A DNA stretch of 64,000 nucleotides, from NCBI RefSeq assembly GCF_016629525.1, contig NZ_AP024269.1, positions 5,260,501 through 5,324,500 of the forward strand, read 5' to 3'. This stretch comes from Kaistia sp. 32K. Its GTDB lineage: Bacteria > Pseudomonadota > Alphaproteobacteria > Rhizobiales > Kaistiaceae. Below, piece by piece: positions 48,766 through 57,072 of the stretch. Numbering within the stretch: the stretch's first letter is position 1; each line of letters starts with the position of its first letter. Under the pieces are notes generated by a model. The model was not told the DNA's origin. It made no database searches and was given only the letters and a program-made list of their open reading frames with translations. Position numbers and translations under genes: made by a program.

Positions 48766-49431
48766 ATGCACAACGCCACCGACATCGATTGCCTGACCGC
48801 GGCGCTCGAGTTCGAATTCGCGGGCTTTGCCGGCGCCGACGCCAGCCACGACGTCCACCACGCGCGCCGGGTGAAGCAGGCCGCGCTCGAGATCGCCGAC
48901 ATCGAGGACGGTGCCGCGGATCGCCGGATCCTGGTCGCGGCCGCCTATCTGCACGACATGGTCAACCCGCCGAAGGATTCGCCCGACCGCGCCAAGGCTT
49001 CGGCGCTGTCGGCGGAGGCGGCCGGGCCGGTGCTCGCCCGGCTCGGCTTCGACGAAGCCGAAATCGTCGCCGCCCGGCACGTCATCGTCGCCCACAGTTT
49101 CTCGGCAAACATCACGCCGGAAACGCTGGAGGCGCGCATCCTCCAGGACGCTGACCGGCTCGATGCTCTCGGCGCGATCGGCATCGCCAGAACCTTCTAT
49201 ATCGCCGGCCAGCTGTCATGCTCGCTCTTCGACGGCGACGATCCCTTCGCCGTCTCGCGGCCGATCGACGACCGCCGCAACGCGCTCGACCACTTCAAGG
49301 TCAAGCTTCTCGGCCTTGCCGACCGCATGACGACGGCCGGCGGGCGGCGGCTCGCCGAAGCCCGCGTCGCGGTGATGCGCGATTTCCTGAACGCGCTCGG
49401 GACCGAGCTCGGCCATCCGTCGCCCTGGTAG
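48766..49431 (+). CDS. HD-domain phosphohydrolase
   Basis: 221 aa. HD pattern: His in ASHDVHHARRV, the HD pair in AAAYLHDMVNPPK, and Asp in ILQDADRLDALG, as in YedJ-type HD phosphohydrolases. It continues the operon 26 bases after the HAD gene. Substrate unknown; three different phosphohydrolase folds in one operon suggest a phosphorylated glycoside or nucleotide-like substrate. Confidence 0.82.
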   Translation: MHNATDIDCLTAALEFEFAGFAGADASHDVHHARRVKQAALEIADIEDGAADRRILVAAAYLHDMVNPPKDSPDRAKASALSAEAAGPVLARLGFDEAEIVAARHVIVAHSFSANITPETLEARILQDADRLDALGAIGIARTFYIAGQLSCSLFDGDDPFAVSRPIDDRRNALDHFKVKLLGLADRMTTAGGRRLAEARVAVMRDFLNALGTELGHPSPW

Positions 49432-49507
49432 CCCTCCTCCGGGCGAGGCGCGGCCGGCCGCCTGATCCAGAGATCCAGAAACAAAACCAAGCAGGGAGCA
49501 GCCTTCG

Positions 49508-51775
49508 TTGGACAACAGCCAGACGCCGATCGAAACGGCCATCATCGACATCAGCGCGCCTTGGGTCGTCGACCTGTCCGGCCTTTGGCATTTTCGCCCG
49601 GATCCGAAGGGGCTTGGCGAGCATTATCCGGAGCAATTGCACTATTCGCACGCCGATGATGCCCGCTGGATGGAGCCGGAGCATCCGATCGACCGCTGGT
49701 CGACCCTCCGCGCGCCGGGTAGTTGGACCGCGCAGGGGCATGCCGGCCTGAAGATCGGCTGGTATCGCCGCAGCTTTTCGCTGCCGCCGCGCCAGGCCTC
49801 CTCGCGCTATCGCCTCGATTTCGAAGGCGTCGACTATAACGCCGACGTTTGGCTGAACGGTCGCTATCTCGGCTCGCACGAGGGCTACCTCGGACGTTTC
49901 GGCTTCGATATCGGCGAATGGCTGGACGAGGGCGAGAACATGCTGGTCGTGCGGGTCGAGGCACCCGACGATGTGCTCGGAGAGGAGAGCGAATTCGGCC
50001 AGCTGAAGACGCTCTTCAAGGGCGCGCTCGGCCGCTGGGACATGAACGACCCCGAATCGAAGCCGGCCGGCATCTGGGGCAAGGTCACGGTTCGCCATAC
50101 CGGCAGCGCGCGGATCGAGGCCGTCCGCATTGCCGGCGAGCCGCTGGACCTGCCGCCGCGCGGGCAGCCGGACGCCAGGGTTCCGGTGCAGGGCGTCGTC
50201 GAGGTTGCGCTCACCCATACCGGCGAAGCGGCGCCGCCGACGCGGTTGCGCTGGTCACTCGCCGCGGCCGGAGGCGGCGCCGTCGTCGCCAGCGGCGAGA
50301 CCGCGCTCGCCCCGATTGCCGGCGAGCGTCGGGTCAGCCTGGATTTCAGGATCGAGGCGGCCGGCCTTTGGTGGACGTGGGATCTAGGCCCGCAAAATCT
50401 CTATGAGCTGAGCGTCGTGCTGGAGCAGGAGGACGGCGTCTCCGACGAGGCGCGGCTGACCACCGGCTTTCGCAAGCTGGAGTTTGGCGAGGGTTGGGAT
50501 CTCCGGCTGAACGGCGTCTCCTTCTTCCAGCGCGGCGCCAACTACCTGTCCGACCTCGATCTGTCCTCCATGACGGCGGCTCGCTATGAGCGGGACGCCG
50601 AGCTGTTCCGTCAGGCGAACCTCAACACCGTCCATCCCTTCTGCCTGATGGAAAGGGACGAATTCTACCGGGTCTGTGACCGGAGCGGGTTGCTCGTCTA
50701 CCAGGACTTCCCGATCTGGACGACCGGCGGCATCACGAGCGATTTCGCGCGCGCCTCCGTGCGCCAATTCGACGAGATGCTCGACCGTCTCCAGGCCAAT
50801 CCCTCGGTGGCGATCTGGAATTTCGGATCGCAACCGAGCGTCGCCAATTTCGAAAAGCACTGTTCGGCGCTGGTCGAGCGCGCCCGCGCCCGCGATCCGC
50901 AGCGCATCGCCCATTACGGCAACGCGGCGATTTCCTACGATCCGGCCGACCGGGTCCATCCGGTCGAATCCTTCTTCTGGTCGGAAAGCCAGGCGACGCG
51001 GCTGGAGGCCAAATACGGCTGGCGGCGCGACTGCCATATGTATCCGGGCTGGTATTTCGGTGCGATCGAGGACATCGACAAGGCGCCAGAGAGCCACTTC
51101 GGCTTCGTTTCCGAATTCGGTGGCCAGGCGCTGCCGGGAGCCGACGATCTCGCCGCTTTCCTCGACCTGTCGACGGACACCATCAACTGGCCGGCGCTGG
51201 CGCGACGTTGCGCCCAGCCGGTGCTGATGCGCCGGAATTTCCGCGACATCGAGAGCCTGCGCGAACTGATCGAGCGCAGCCAGGACCATCAGGCCCGGCT
51301 CCTGAAGCACCACATCGAATTCATTCGCTCGAAGAAGGGCGATCCCTGCCACGGCCTGCATGTGTTCGCCTTCAACGATTGCTGGCCGGCCGTCACCTGG
51401 TCGATCGTCGGCTATTCGCGCACGCCGAAGAAGGCCTATTTCGAGGTCCGGCAGTCGATGGCCCCGGTGCAGGCGTTCTGGAACGGCTGGACCCGAGAGC
51501 GCGCCGCCGGCCAGCCCGTCCTCCTCGACTTCTCGCTCGTCAATGACGGCGCGGAGCCGCTGCACGATGGACGGCTCGAAATCATCATCGAGGCCCCGGA
51601 CGGCTCGCAATTCTCGACCGTGGCGACCATCGATACGTTCGGAACGCAGGCGGCCGCCAAATACCAGTTGGAATGCCTTCTGCCCGAGGTCGGCGGGGAA
51701 TGCGTCCTGACCACGCGACTGAACTTCGCGGGCGGGGAGACGGTGACGAACCGCTATGTCTTCGGCGTCACCTAG
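49508..51775 (+). CDS. GH2 family glycosidase (beta-mannosidase / exo-glucosaminidase-like)
   Basis: 755 aa, TTG start after GGGAG. GH2 layout: sugar-binding jelly roll (FEGVDYNADVWLNGRYLGSHEGYLGRFGFDI, residues ~95-140), Ig-like domain, TIM barrel from ~330. The nucleophile region FVSEFGGQALPG (~535) is intact and of the mannosidase/glucosaminidase type. The usual acid/base site after NPSVAIWN reads FGSQPS, with no Glu or Asp there, so either another residue takes over or activity is altered. No signal peptide, so cytoplasmic. Convergent with the Rrf2 gene, stop codons overlapping at CTAG. Confidence 0.78.
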   Translation: MDNSQTPIETAIIDISAPWVVDLSGLWHFRPDPKGLGEHYPEQLHYSHADDARWMEPEHPIDRWSTLRAPGSWTAQGHAGLKIGWYRRSFSLPPRQASSRYRLDFEGVDYNADVWLNGRYLGSHEGYLGRFGFDIGEWLDEGENMLVVRVEAPDDVLGEESEFGQLKTLFKGALGRWDMNDPESKPAGIWGKVTVRHTGSARIEAVRIAGEPLDLPPRGQPDARVPVQGVVEVALTHTGEAAPPTRLRWSLAAAGGGAVVASGETALAPIAGERRVSLDFRIEAAGLWWTWDLGPQNLYELSVVLEQEDGVSDEARLTTGFRKLEFGEGWDLRLNGVSFFQRGANYLSDLDLSSMTAARYERDAELFRQANLNTVHPFCLMERDEFYRVCDRSGLLVYQDFPIWTTGGITSDFARASVRQFDEMLDRLQANPSVAIWNFGSQPSVANFEKHCSALVERARARDPQRIAHYGNAAISYDPADRVHPVESFFWSESQATRLEAKYGWRRDCHMYPGWYFGAIEDIDKAPESHFGFVSEFGGQALPGADDLAAFLDLSTDTINWPALARRCAQPVLMRRNFRDIESLRELIERSQDHQARLLKHHIEFIRSKKGDPCHGLHVFAFNDCWPAVTWSIVGYSRTPKKAYFEVRQSMAPVQAFWNGWTRERAAGQPVLLDFSLVNDGAEPLHDGRLEIIIEAPDGSQFSTVATIDTFGTQAAAKYQLECLLPEVGGECVLTTRLNFAGGETVTNRYVFGVT

Positions 51776-52194
51776 CCGGGGGCGGGGCTGAACTCGCGGG
51801 CGATGTCGGCCAGCGAGATCTTCCCGAACTCCTCGGCGAGAAGGGCTTCCGCCTTTTCCATCGCGCCTGTGAGCCGCGTATTGACCGCGCGCTCGACGGG
51901 GCAGGAAGGATGGTCCGAGGAGGGGCTCATCGTGAAGACCGGGGCGTCGGTGATGGCGCGCAGGATGTCGAGCACGGTGACGTGCTCGGGATCCCGCACC
52001 AGTCGCCAGCCGCCGCCCGGGCCGCCTTCCGAGGACACGATGCCCTGCTGCTTCAGCTTGGCCATCGTCCGGCGCACGACGACGGGGTTGGTGTTCAGCA
52101 TCAGGGCGATGGTTTCTGATGTCTCGGTCCCGCCCAGCAGCTGCATGTGAACGAGAACGTGGAGCATCCGGGGCAGGCGGCTGTCGCTCGGCAA
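51772..52194 (-). CDS. Rrf2 family transcriptional regulator
   Basis: 140 aa with a winged-helix N-terminus (RMLHVLVHMQLLGGTETSETIALMLNTNPVVVRRTMAKLKQQGIVSSEGGPGGGWRL), the Rrf2 signature GPGGGW, and a single Cys in HPSCPVERAVN. NsrR/IscR-like members need three Cys for an iron-sulphur cluster; this has one, so redox or ligand sensing by a single Cys is more likely. Divergent from the exported hydrolase, with a dyad between. Confidence 0.87.
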   Translation of the reverse strand: MPSDSRLPRMLHVLVHMQLLGGTETSETIALMLNTNPVVVRRTMAKLKQQGIVSSEGGPGGGWRLVRDPEHVTVLDILRAITDAPVFTMSPSSDHPSCPVERAVNTRLTGAMEKAEALLAEEFGKISLADIAREFSPAPG

Positions 52195-52215
52195 GGCGAA
52201 GTCCTCGGGATCTGA

Positions 52216-52236
52216 CCGTAACTTTCTATGTTACGG
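52216..52236. promoter_or_regulatory. Candidate Rrf2 operator
   Basis: CCGTAAC-TTTCTAT-GTTACGG, perfect 7-bp arms, in the 98-bp gap between the divergent genes. A further half-site GCGTAAC follows at about 52256. Confidence 0.6.
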
Positions 52237-52292
52237 ATTATTGACGAGATCGAATGCGTAACTTATACAGTTTCGCATTCGAGAGGTTCAAA

Positions 52293-53366
52293 ATGTTGAG
52301 GCGCACATTCCTGGCCGGTTTCGCCGGCGCGATCGGCTCGCTCGCCGCGACGCCGCCGCTCCTTGCCAGTGCCCTCAACAGCGTGGAGATGGAAATGCAG
52401 TATCGAAGCATCGATGCGAACGGCATTCGTTTCAATGTCGCGGAGCAGGGCGAGGGCCCGCTCATCCTGCTTTGTCACGGCTTTCCCGAAACGTCCTATG
52501 CCTGGCGGCATCAGATGACGGCGCTGGCGGCGGCGGGATTCCGCGTCGTCGCACCGGACATGCGCGGCTATGGCAAGACCGACAGCCCCGCCGACCCCGA
52601 AGCCTTCACGCTGTTTCATCTCGTCGGCGACGTGGTCGGCATGCTCGACGCGCTGGGCGAGAAGACCGCGATCCTCGTCGGCAATGATTGGGGTGCGAGC
52701 GTCGCCTGGCAGGCGGCCCTGATGCGTCCGGACCGCTTTCGCGGCGTCGTCGCGATCGGCGTGCCCATGATGGGCCAGCCGCCGGTTCCGCCGACCCAGA
52801 TCTTTCCGCAGACGCCGGAGGCGCTCTTCTACACGCTGTATTTCCAGCAGCCAGGCGTCGCCGAGGCTGAATTCGAGCGCGACGTGTCCGTCACGCTGCG
52901 CAAGCTCCTCTATGCGGCGTCGGGCGATGCCGGGCCGCGAGCGCCTGGCGACGGGACGCCCAATCCCTTCAGCATGGTCTCGCGAAAGGACGGCCTGCTG
53001 GTGCCTCTGCCGCTGCCGGCGGCGTTGCCCGACTGGTTGCGGGAAGAGGATCTCGAGGCTTTTGTCGATGCCTTCACCCGGAGCGGGTTCCGTGGCGGGC
53101 TCAACTACTACCGCAATCTCGATCGGAACTGGGCGCTGCAGGCTTCGCTGAAGGGCAAGACGGTCGATATTCCCGCCCTCTATCTCGTCGGCGATCGTGA
53201 TGTCGGGCTGAGCATGCCCGGAATGCGCGACATCATTGCCGCCATGCCGACGCTCGTTCCCGGGTTGCAGCCGCCGGTCTTCCTGGAGAACTGCGGCCAC
53301 TGGGCTCCGCAGGAGCGGCCCGACGAGGTCAGCGCCGCGATCGTCGAGTTCGCCAAGCAACTCTAG
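52293..53366 (+). CDS. Tat-exported alpha/beta hydrolase (epoxide hydrolase-like)
   Basis: 357 aa from the ATG at 52293 (GAGG upstream; the ATG at 52254 adds 13 residues). Tat signal LRRTFLAGFAGAIGS. Catalytic layout of soluble epoxide hydrolases: HGFPE oxyanion region, nucleophile Asp in VGNDWGAS, a cap-domain Tyr in NYYRNLDRNW, acid in VGDRDVG and His in NCGHW. An Asp rather than Ser nucleophile points to epoxide or haloalkane substrates. Likely repressed by the divergent Rrf2 protein. Confidence 0.85.
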   Translation: MLRRTFLAGFAGAIGSLAATPPLLASALNSVEMEMQYRSIDANGIRFNVAEQGEGPLILLCHGFPETSYAWRHQMTALAAAGFRVVAPDMRGYGKTDSPADPEAFTLFHLVGDVVGMLDALGEKTAILVGNDWGASVAWQAALMRPDRFRGVVAIGVPMMGQPPVPPTQIFPQTPEALFYTLYFQQPGVAEAEFERDVSVTLRKLLYAASGDAGPRAPGDGTPNPFSMVSRKDGLLVPLPLPAALPDWLREEDLEAFVDAFTRSGFRGGLNYYRNLDRNWALQASLKGKTVDIPALYLVGDRDVGLSMPGMRDIIAAMPTLVPGLQPPVFLENCGHWAPQERPDEVSAAIVEFAKQL

Positions 53367-53376
53367 GGCCGCTCGA

Positions 53377-54213
53377 TCAGAACGCCTCTTTGCTGGCCAG
53401 CCGCCTCGGCCCGTCCGGATCGTGCGCGGGAAGGACGACCGTCGGCTCCCCGGCGGCGAACGCCTTGATCGCGCGCAACGTGCGGACCGACAGGGCGGGG
53501 TCGAAGGTGACCCCGTCCGCCTTCTCCGCCCGCAGATTGGCATCGTCATAGGTCGCGTCGCCGGCCAGGAAATAGGTGACGTCCTCGGCGCGTACCACGA
53601 CGGAAACGTGGCCATTGGCGTGGCCCGGGGTCGGCACCATGAAGATACGCCCATCGCGGGTGATCGGATGGGAGCCCGGGAAGGGCCCGACCGCCGGGCC
53701 GTCCATCTCCACCAGCTCCGGCTTCAGCCAGATCGGCCAGCGCTGGGGCAGGCAGCCCGCGAGACTGCCCTTGAAGCCGCGCGACGCGTCATAGCTTTCC
53801 CGCGAGGCCACGATGCGGTTGTGCGGGAAGTGGTCGAGCCCGCCGGTATGGTCGTGATGGAAATGCGTCAGGATCACCGCCGCGATGTCACGCGCAGGAT
53901 CGAGGCCGAGCGCCTGCAGGCGCGGGCCGATCTCCTCGCCCGGGGCGACCTTGATCACGACTTCCTTGGTGAAGAACGGATTCCAGCGCGGCAGATAGCC
54001 CGGGACGGAATTGCGCCAGGTATCGCCGGTGTCGACTAGGAAGCGGCCCTCTGGGTGATCGATCAGGAAGCAGAAGATCGGCAGCGGATCGACCCAATCG
54101 GGATCCCGGAAGATGTCGATCTTGCGCCCGATGCCGCCGCGTCCGTCCCGGCCGGTCCGCTGCGCCGTCTTCATCCGCGCCTTGCCCGTCTCAATGGCTG
54201 TCACTGTGATCAT
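53377..54213 (-). CDS. Metallo-beta-lactamase-fold AHL lactonase-like protein
   Basis: 278 aa. Zinc motif HFHHDHTGG, later GHANGHVS and GDATYDD, the order found in the AttM/AiiA N-acyl homoserine lactonase family; FCFLIDHPEGRFLVDTG precedes it. Would open lactone rings, possibly quenching quorum signals. The lactonase substrate is inferred. It shares its promoter region with a TetR gene; the two Shine-Dalgarno sequences lie inside the ends of a long inverted repeat. Confidence 0.78.
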   Translation of the reverse strand: MITVTAIETGKARMKTAQRTGRDGRGGIGRKIDIFRDPDWVDPLPIFCFLIDHPEGRFLVDTGDTWRNSVPGYLPRWNPFFTKEVVIKVAPGEEIGPRLQALGLDPARDIAAVILTHFHHDHTGGLDHFPHNRIVASRESYDASRGFKGSLAGCLPQRWPIWLKPELVEMDGPAVGPFPGSHPITRDGRIFMVPTPGHANGHVSVVVRAEDVTYFLAGDATYDDANLRAEKADGVTFDPALSVRTLRAIKAFAAGEPTVVLPAHDPDGPRRLASKEAF

Positions 54214-54221
54214 GTCAGCTC

Positions 54222-54290
54222 TCCTAAAACGAATGACCGTTCTTTATACCCAAGGTGACCTCTTGTAAAGAACGGTCGTTCGTTTTAGGA
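54222..54290. promoter_or_regulatory. 25-bp inverted-repeat operator
   Basis: Arms 54222-54246 and 54266-54290 match in 24 of 25 positions and surround 19 bases. The arms include the ribosome sites (TCCT/AGGA) of both divergent genes. Likely TetR operator controlling both. Confidence 0.75.
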
Positions 54291-54297
54291 AGTGGGG

Positions 54298-54879
54298 ATG
54301 CCCAAGATCTCCGATGAAGCCCGCGAAGCCCGCCGTCTCCAGATCCTCGACGCTGCCTGGCGATGCTTCGACAAGGAGGGGCTGCACGCAACGACGATGC
54401 AGGACATCATCGGCGTCAGCGGCCTGTCGGCGGGCGCCGTCTACAGCTATTTCAAGAGCAAGGACGAGCTGATCTTCGCCGCCGTCACAACCTCGCTCGA
54501 CCGGCTGAGCACGCTGCTTGGCGAGGCGATCCGGGAGGGGCGGCCCGCATCGGCGCCGGAACTGGCCGGTCTGCTCTTTCCCCTGATCGCCCGTTTCGCG
54601 GTGCGCGACGGCTATGATTTGCGCCGGATCGCGCTTCTCGGCTGGAGCGAGGCGCAGCGCAACAAGCGGCTCGGCGCGGTGATGCGGGGCTATTACGCGG
54701 CCTTCCGCGACGAACTCGGCCGGCTCGCGGCAGGCTGGGGCCTGCGCTCCCCCACCGAGGCGGACGCCGTCGCCAAGCTGCTCCTCTCCGTCCTGCTCGG
54801 AACCGTCGTCCAGTCGGCAATCCTGGAGGATGTGCCCGGCGAAGAGATCGCGCTTGGGCTTTCGTTGCTGGCGCGATGA
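54298..54879 (+). CDS. TetR family regulator
   Basis: 193 aa from the ATG at 54298 (GGAAG upstream). HTH: ILDAAWRCFDKEGLHATTMQDIIGVSGLSAGAVYSYFKSKDELI. Ligand domain without recognisable specificity. Divergent from the lactonase-like gene and probably represses both through the 25-bp dyad. Confidence 0.92.
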   Translation: MPKISDEAREARRLQILDAAWRCFDKEGLHATTMQDIIGVSGLSAGAVYSYFKSKDELIFAAVTTSLDRLSTLLGEAIREGRPASAPELAGLLFPLIARFAVRDGYDLRRIALLGWSEAQRNKRLGAVMRGYYAAFRDELGRLAAGWGLRSPTEADAVAKLLLSVLLGTVVQSAILEDVPGEEIALGLSLLAR

Positions 54880-54945
54880 CGGCTCTCGATTGGTAGGTCC
54901 CGCTGGGGGCCGCCGATCGGGATCTCGCCAGGGCACTATCCGCGC

Positions 54946-55644
54946 CTATTTCGGCGCGTTGATCAAGGTTTCGGCCCAGACCGGGCGGTCCAGCGGATTG
55001 CTGGCATCGCCGACCGTGACTTTGGCGAAATGCATGAAATCCGGGTTCTTCTCGATGCCGCCCCAGGCCCAGCCATGGCGCATGAAGATCTCGACGACCT
55101 TCGAATCGGCCGTGATCAGCCCGGGTGCCACCCGGTTGCGGTCGCCATTCGATCCCGCCGGCCACCAGCCCTCCTTGGGATCGTGAAACGGATTGGTCTT
55201 CGCATTGAGGTCGACGGCCAGCCCATAGGCATGCCAGCTGAATTCGCCGGGATCGTCCTGGGCCGGGCGACAGTAGAAGCCGGCCGTGTCGTTCGCGGCG
55301 GCATATTGCGCGATCGCGAAATCCTCATAGGGCTGCATGCGCTCGATCTGGAAACCGGCATCGAACAGCTCGCCGAAGATGGCGACGATCTCTTTCGCCA
55401 GGCGCTGGTGGACGACGAGGACGCCGTCATGCACCGCGTTGTCGAAGCCGATATAGCGCAGCCTTATGGCGGCGAGGTCCTCCGGCGCCACCGGGCAGCC
55501 TTCCTTCCAGGAAACGCCGATCATCTTGTCGCGCTGCGCCGGCGAAATGGCGCCGATGCTGGCGACAAAGGTTGGGGGCGGCGTGGTCTCCGCGAGGGCG
55601 AGCGTCGAGGCGAAGCAACCGCAGATGAGGATTCCAGCGCGCAT
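54946..55644 (-). CDS. M15 family peptidase (D-Ala-D-Ala carboxypeptidase-like)
   Basis: 232 aa from the ATG at 55644, with GGAGG upstream; a much longer frame upstream is not coding. Signal peptide ending TLALA. Zinc ligands SWHAYGLAVDLN (His and Asp) and FMHFAK (His) define the M15 VanY-like fold that trims peptidoglycan stem peptides in the periplasm. Confidence 0.82.
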   Translation of the reverse strand: MRAGILICGCFASTLALAETTPPPTFVASIGAISPAQRDKMIGVSWKEGCPVAPEDLAAIRLRYIGFDNAVHDGVLVVHQRLAKEIVAIFGELFDAGFQIERMQPYEDFAIAQYAAANDTAGFYCRPAQDDPGEFSWHAYGLAVDLNAKTNPFHDPKEGWWPAGSNGDRNRVAPGLITADSKVVEIFMRHGWAWGGIEKNPDFMHFAKVTVGDASNPLDRPVWAETLINAPK

Positions 55645-55872
55645 GGTTCCCGTCCTCCGGCGCGCGGCAATCCCTGCCTCGCGCGAGGAAGCGTAGCAGG
55701 ATCGCGATAACACGCCGGTCAAATTGACGTAACGGGACGTGCGCCTGGCTGTGGTGACGAGGTCCGCCCGTCTCGGTCGTCGATCACGGGGTCGCCGGCG
55801 GAGTTCAATGGCGTGGACTTCTTCCGAATAGTTGCAGAATATAGATGGCGCAACCAATAAGGGAGGGCGGGA
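55645..55872. other. Intergenic gap between divergent genes
   Basis: 228 nt between the peptidase and acyltransferase genes. AT-rich patches near 55825-55860, probably promoter, but no clear hexamers, dyad or reading frame. Confidence 0.4.
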
Positions 55873-57012
55873 ATGGACGACAAGCCAGTTTCGGCGACGG
55901 CTTCCTATGTCTATCGGCCGTTTGGGGCGTTCCGCCTGCTTCTGGCATTCCTCGTGATGATCCAGCATTTTGGGGCGGACCTGGCGCCGGAGGCGCTCCG
56001 CGCCGCGCTCGCGCCCTACTATATGGGCGACATGGCGGTGCTCGTGTTCTTCGCCCTGTCCGGCTTCGTCATCGCCGAGGCGATCGACTGCATGTATCGA
56101 AACCGGCCTGGTGCCTTTCTGGAGAACCGGTTTCTCCGCATCGCGCCGCATTTCGTGCTGGCGGTGGCCCTGTCGATGCTGGCCCATCAGGCATTTCGGA
56201 CGTTCGGCGGCGAGATCCTGTGGAGGTCCCAGGCCGACTTTCCCGCCGATGCCTTTGAAATCAAGAATGTCATCTTGAATTTCGTCGGGGTCTTTCCGCT
56301 CGTCGATCGCTTCATCCGCTACAATTTTCTGGATATTACCTGGGCCGTTCGGGTCGAGGTGGCGTTCTACCTCGTGATGGCGGCGTGCCTGTTCCTACAG
56401 GCGAGGATGGGGCCGAAGGCCGGTTTCGCTCGGGTCGCGGCATGGATGATCGTTCCCTTCGCGCTGGCGTTCGGCCTGGCGATGGCGGGCCGCGCTCCCG
56501 GAATGTTCGGCTTTCTTCCCTACTTCGTGTTTGGCGCGGCCTGGTATTATTGGCGTCGGGGGAGCGCTGCAGCCCTTTTCCTGGCGCTGATCGCCGTTCC
56601 GGCCATGATCTGGCACAGCTGGAGCCAGGTCGAGAAGCACGCGCTCGACGTCGGGCTTCCGGCGCTGGTCTGGAGCAATCTCGGCCTGTTTTTCGTTCTG
56701 CTGGCGCTGATGGTCTTGCTGAGTTTCGGCAAGCCGGGACGCTGGACAGGCCTGGACCAGAGCCTCGGGGCGCTGACCTATCCCCTGTACCTCTACCACG
56801 AGGTGATCTTCGTCGGTGTCATGACGTTCGCGACGGGCTACAGCTATTGGACGCTCGCCGCCTCGATCCTGCTCAGCCTGGCCCTGTCCGCCGTGATGGT
56901 GGCGTTGGTCGACAAGCCGATCAATCGGGTCCGGGACCGAATTCGCGGCAGGACCGCGAAGTTCACGCCGCACGCCGAGCTCGCGCTATCCGAGAAGGTT
57001 CGGGAAGCGTGA
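55873..57012 (+). CDS. Acyltransferase 3 family membrane protein
   Basis: 379 aa with about ten membrane helices. The family motif near the N-terminus is degenerate (LLLAFLVMIQHFGAD), with His in IQHF as the likely catalytic residue, then FFALSGFVIAEAI and ENRFLRIAP. Such proteins acetylate or succinylate surface sugars or lipids. GGGAGG ribosome site. Monocistronic. Confidence 0.83.
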   Translation: MDDKPVSATASYVYRPFGAFRLLLAFLVMIQHFGADLAPEALRAALAPYYMGDMAVLVFFALSGFVIAEAIDCMYRNRPGAFLENRFLRIAPHFVLAVALSMLAHQAFRTFGGEILWRSQADFPADAFEIKNVILNFVGVFPLVDRFIRYNFLDITWAVRVEVAFYLVMAACLFLQARMGPKAGFARVAAWMIVPFALAFGLAMAGRAPGMFGFLPYFVFGAAWYYWRRGSAAALFLALIAVPAMIWHSWSQVEKHALDVGLPALVWSNLGLFFVLLALMVLLSFGKPGRWTGLDQSLGALTYPLYLYHEVIFVGVMTFATGYSYWTLAASILLSLALSAVMVALVDKPINRVRDRIRGRTAKFTPHAELALSEKVREA

Positions 57013-57072
57013 GCGAGGCTCCGTTCCCGGCGGTCCCCGCTTCGCGAGAGGCGGGGACCTTGAGGGGCAATG

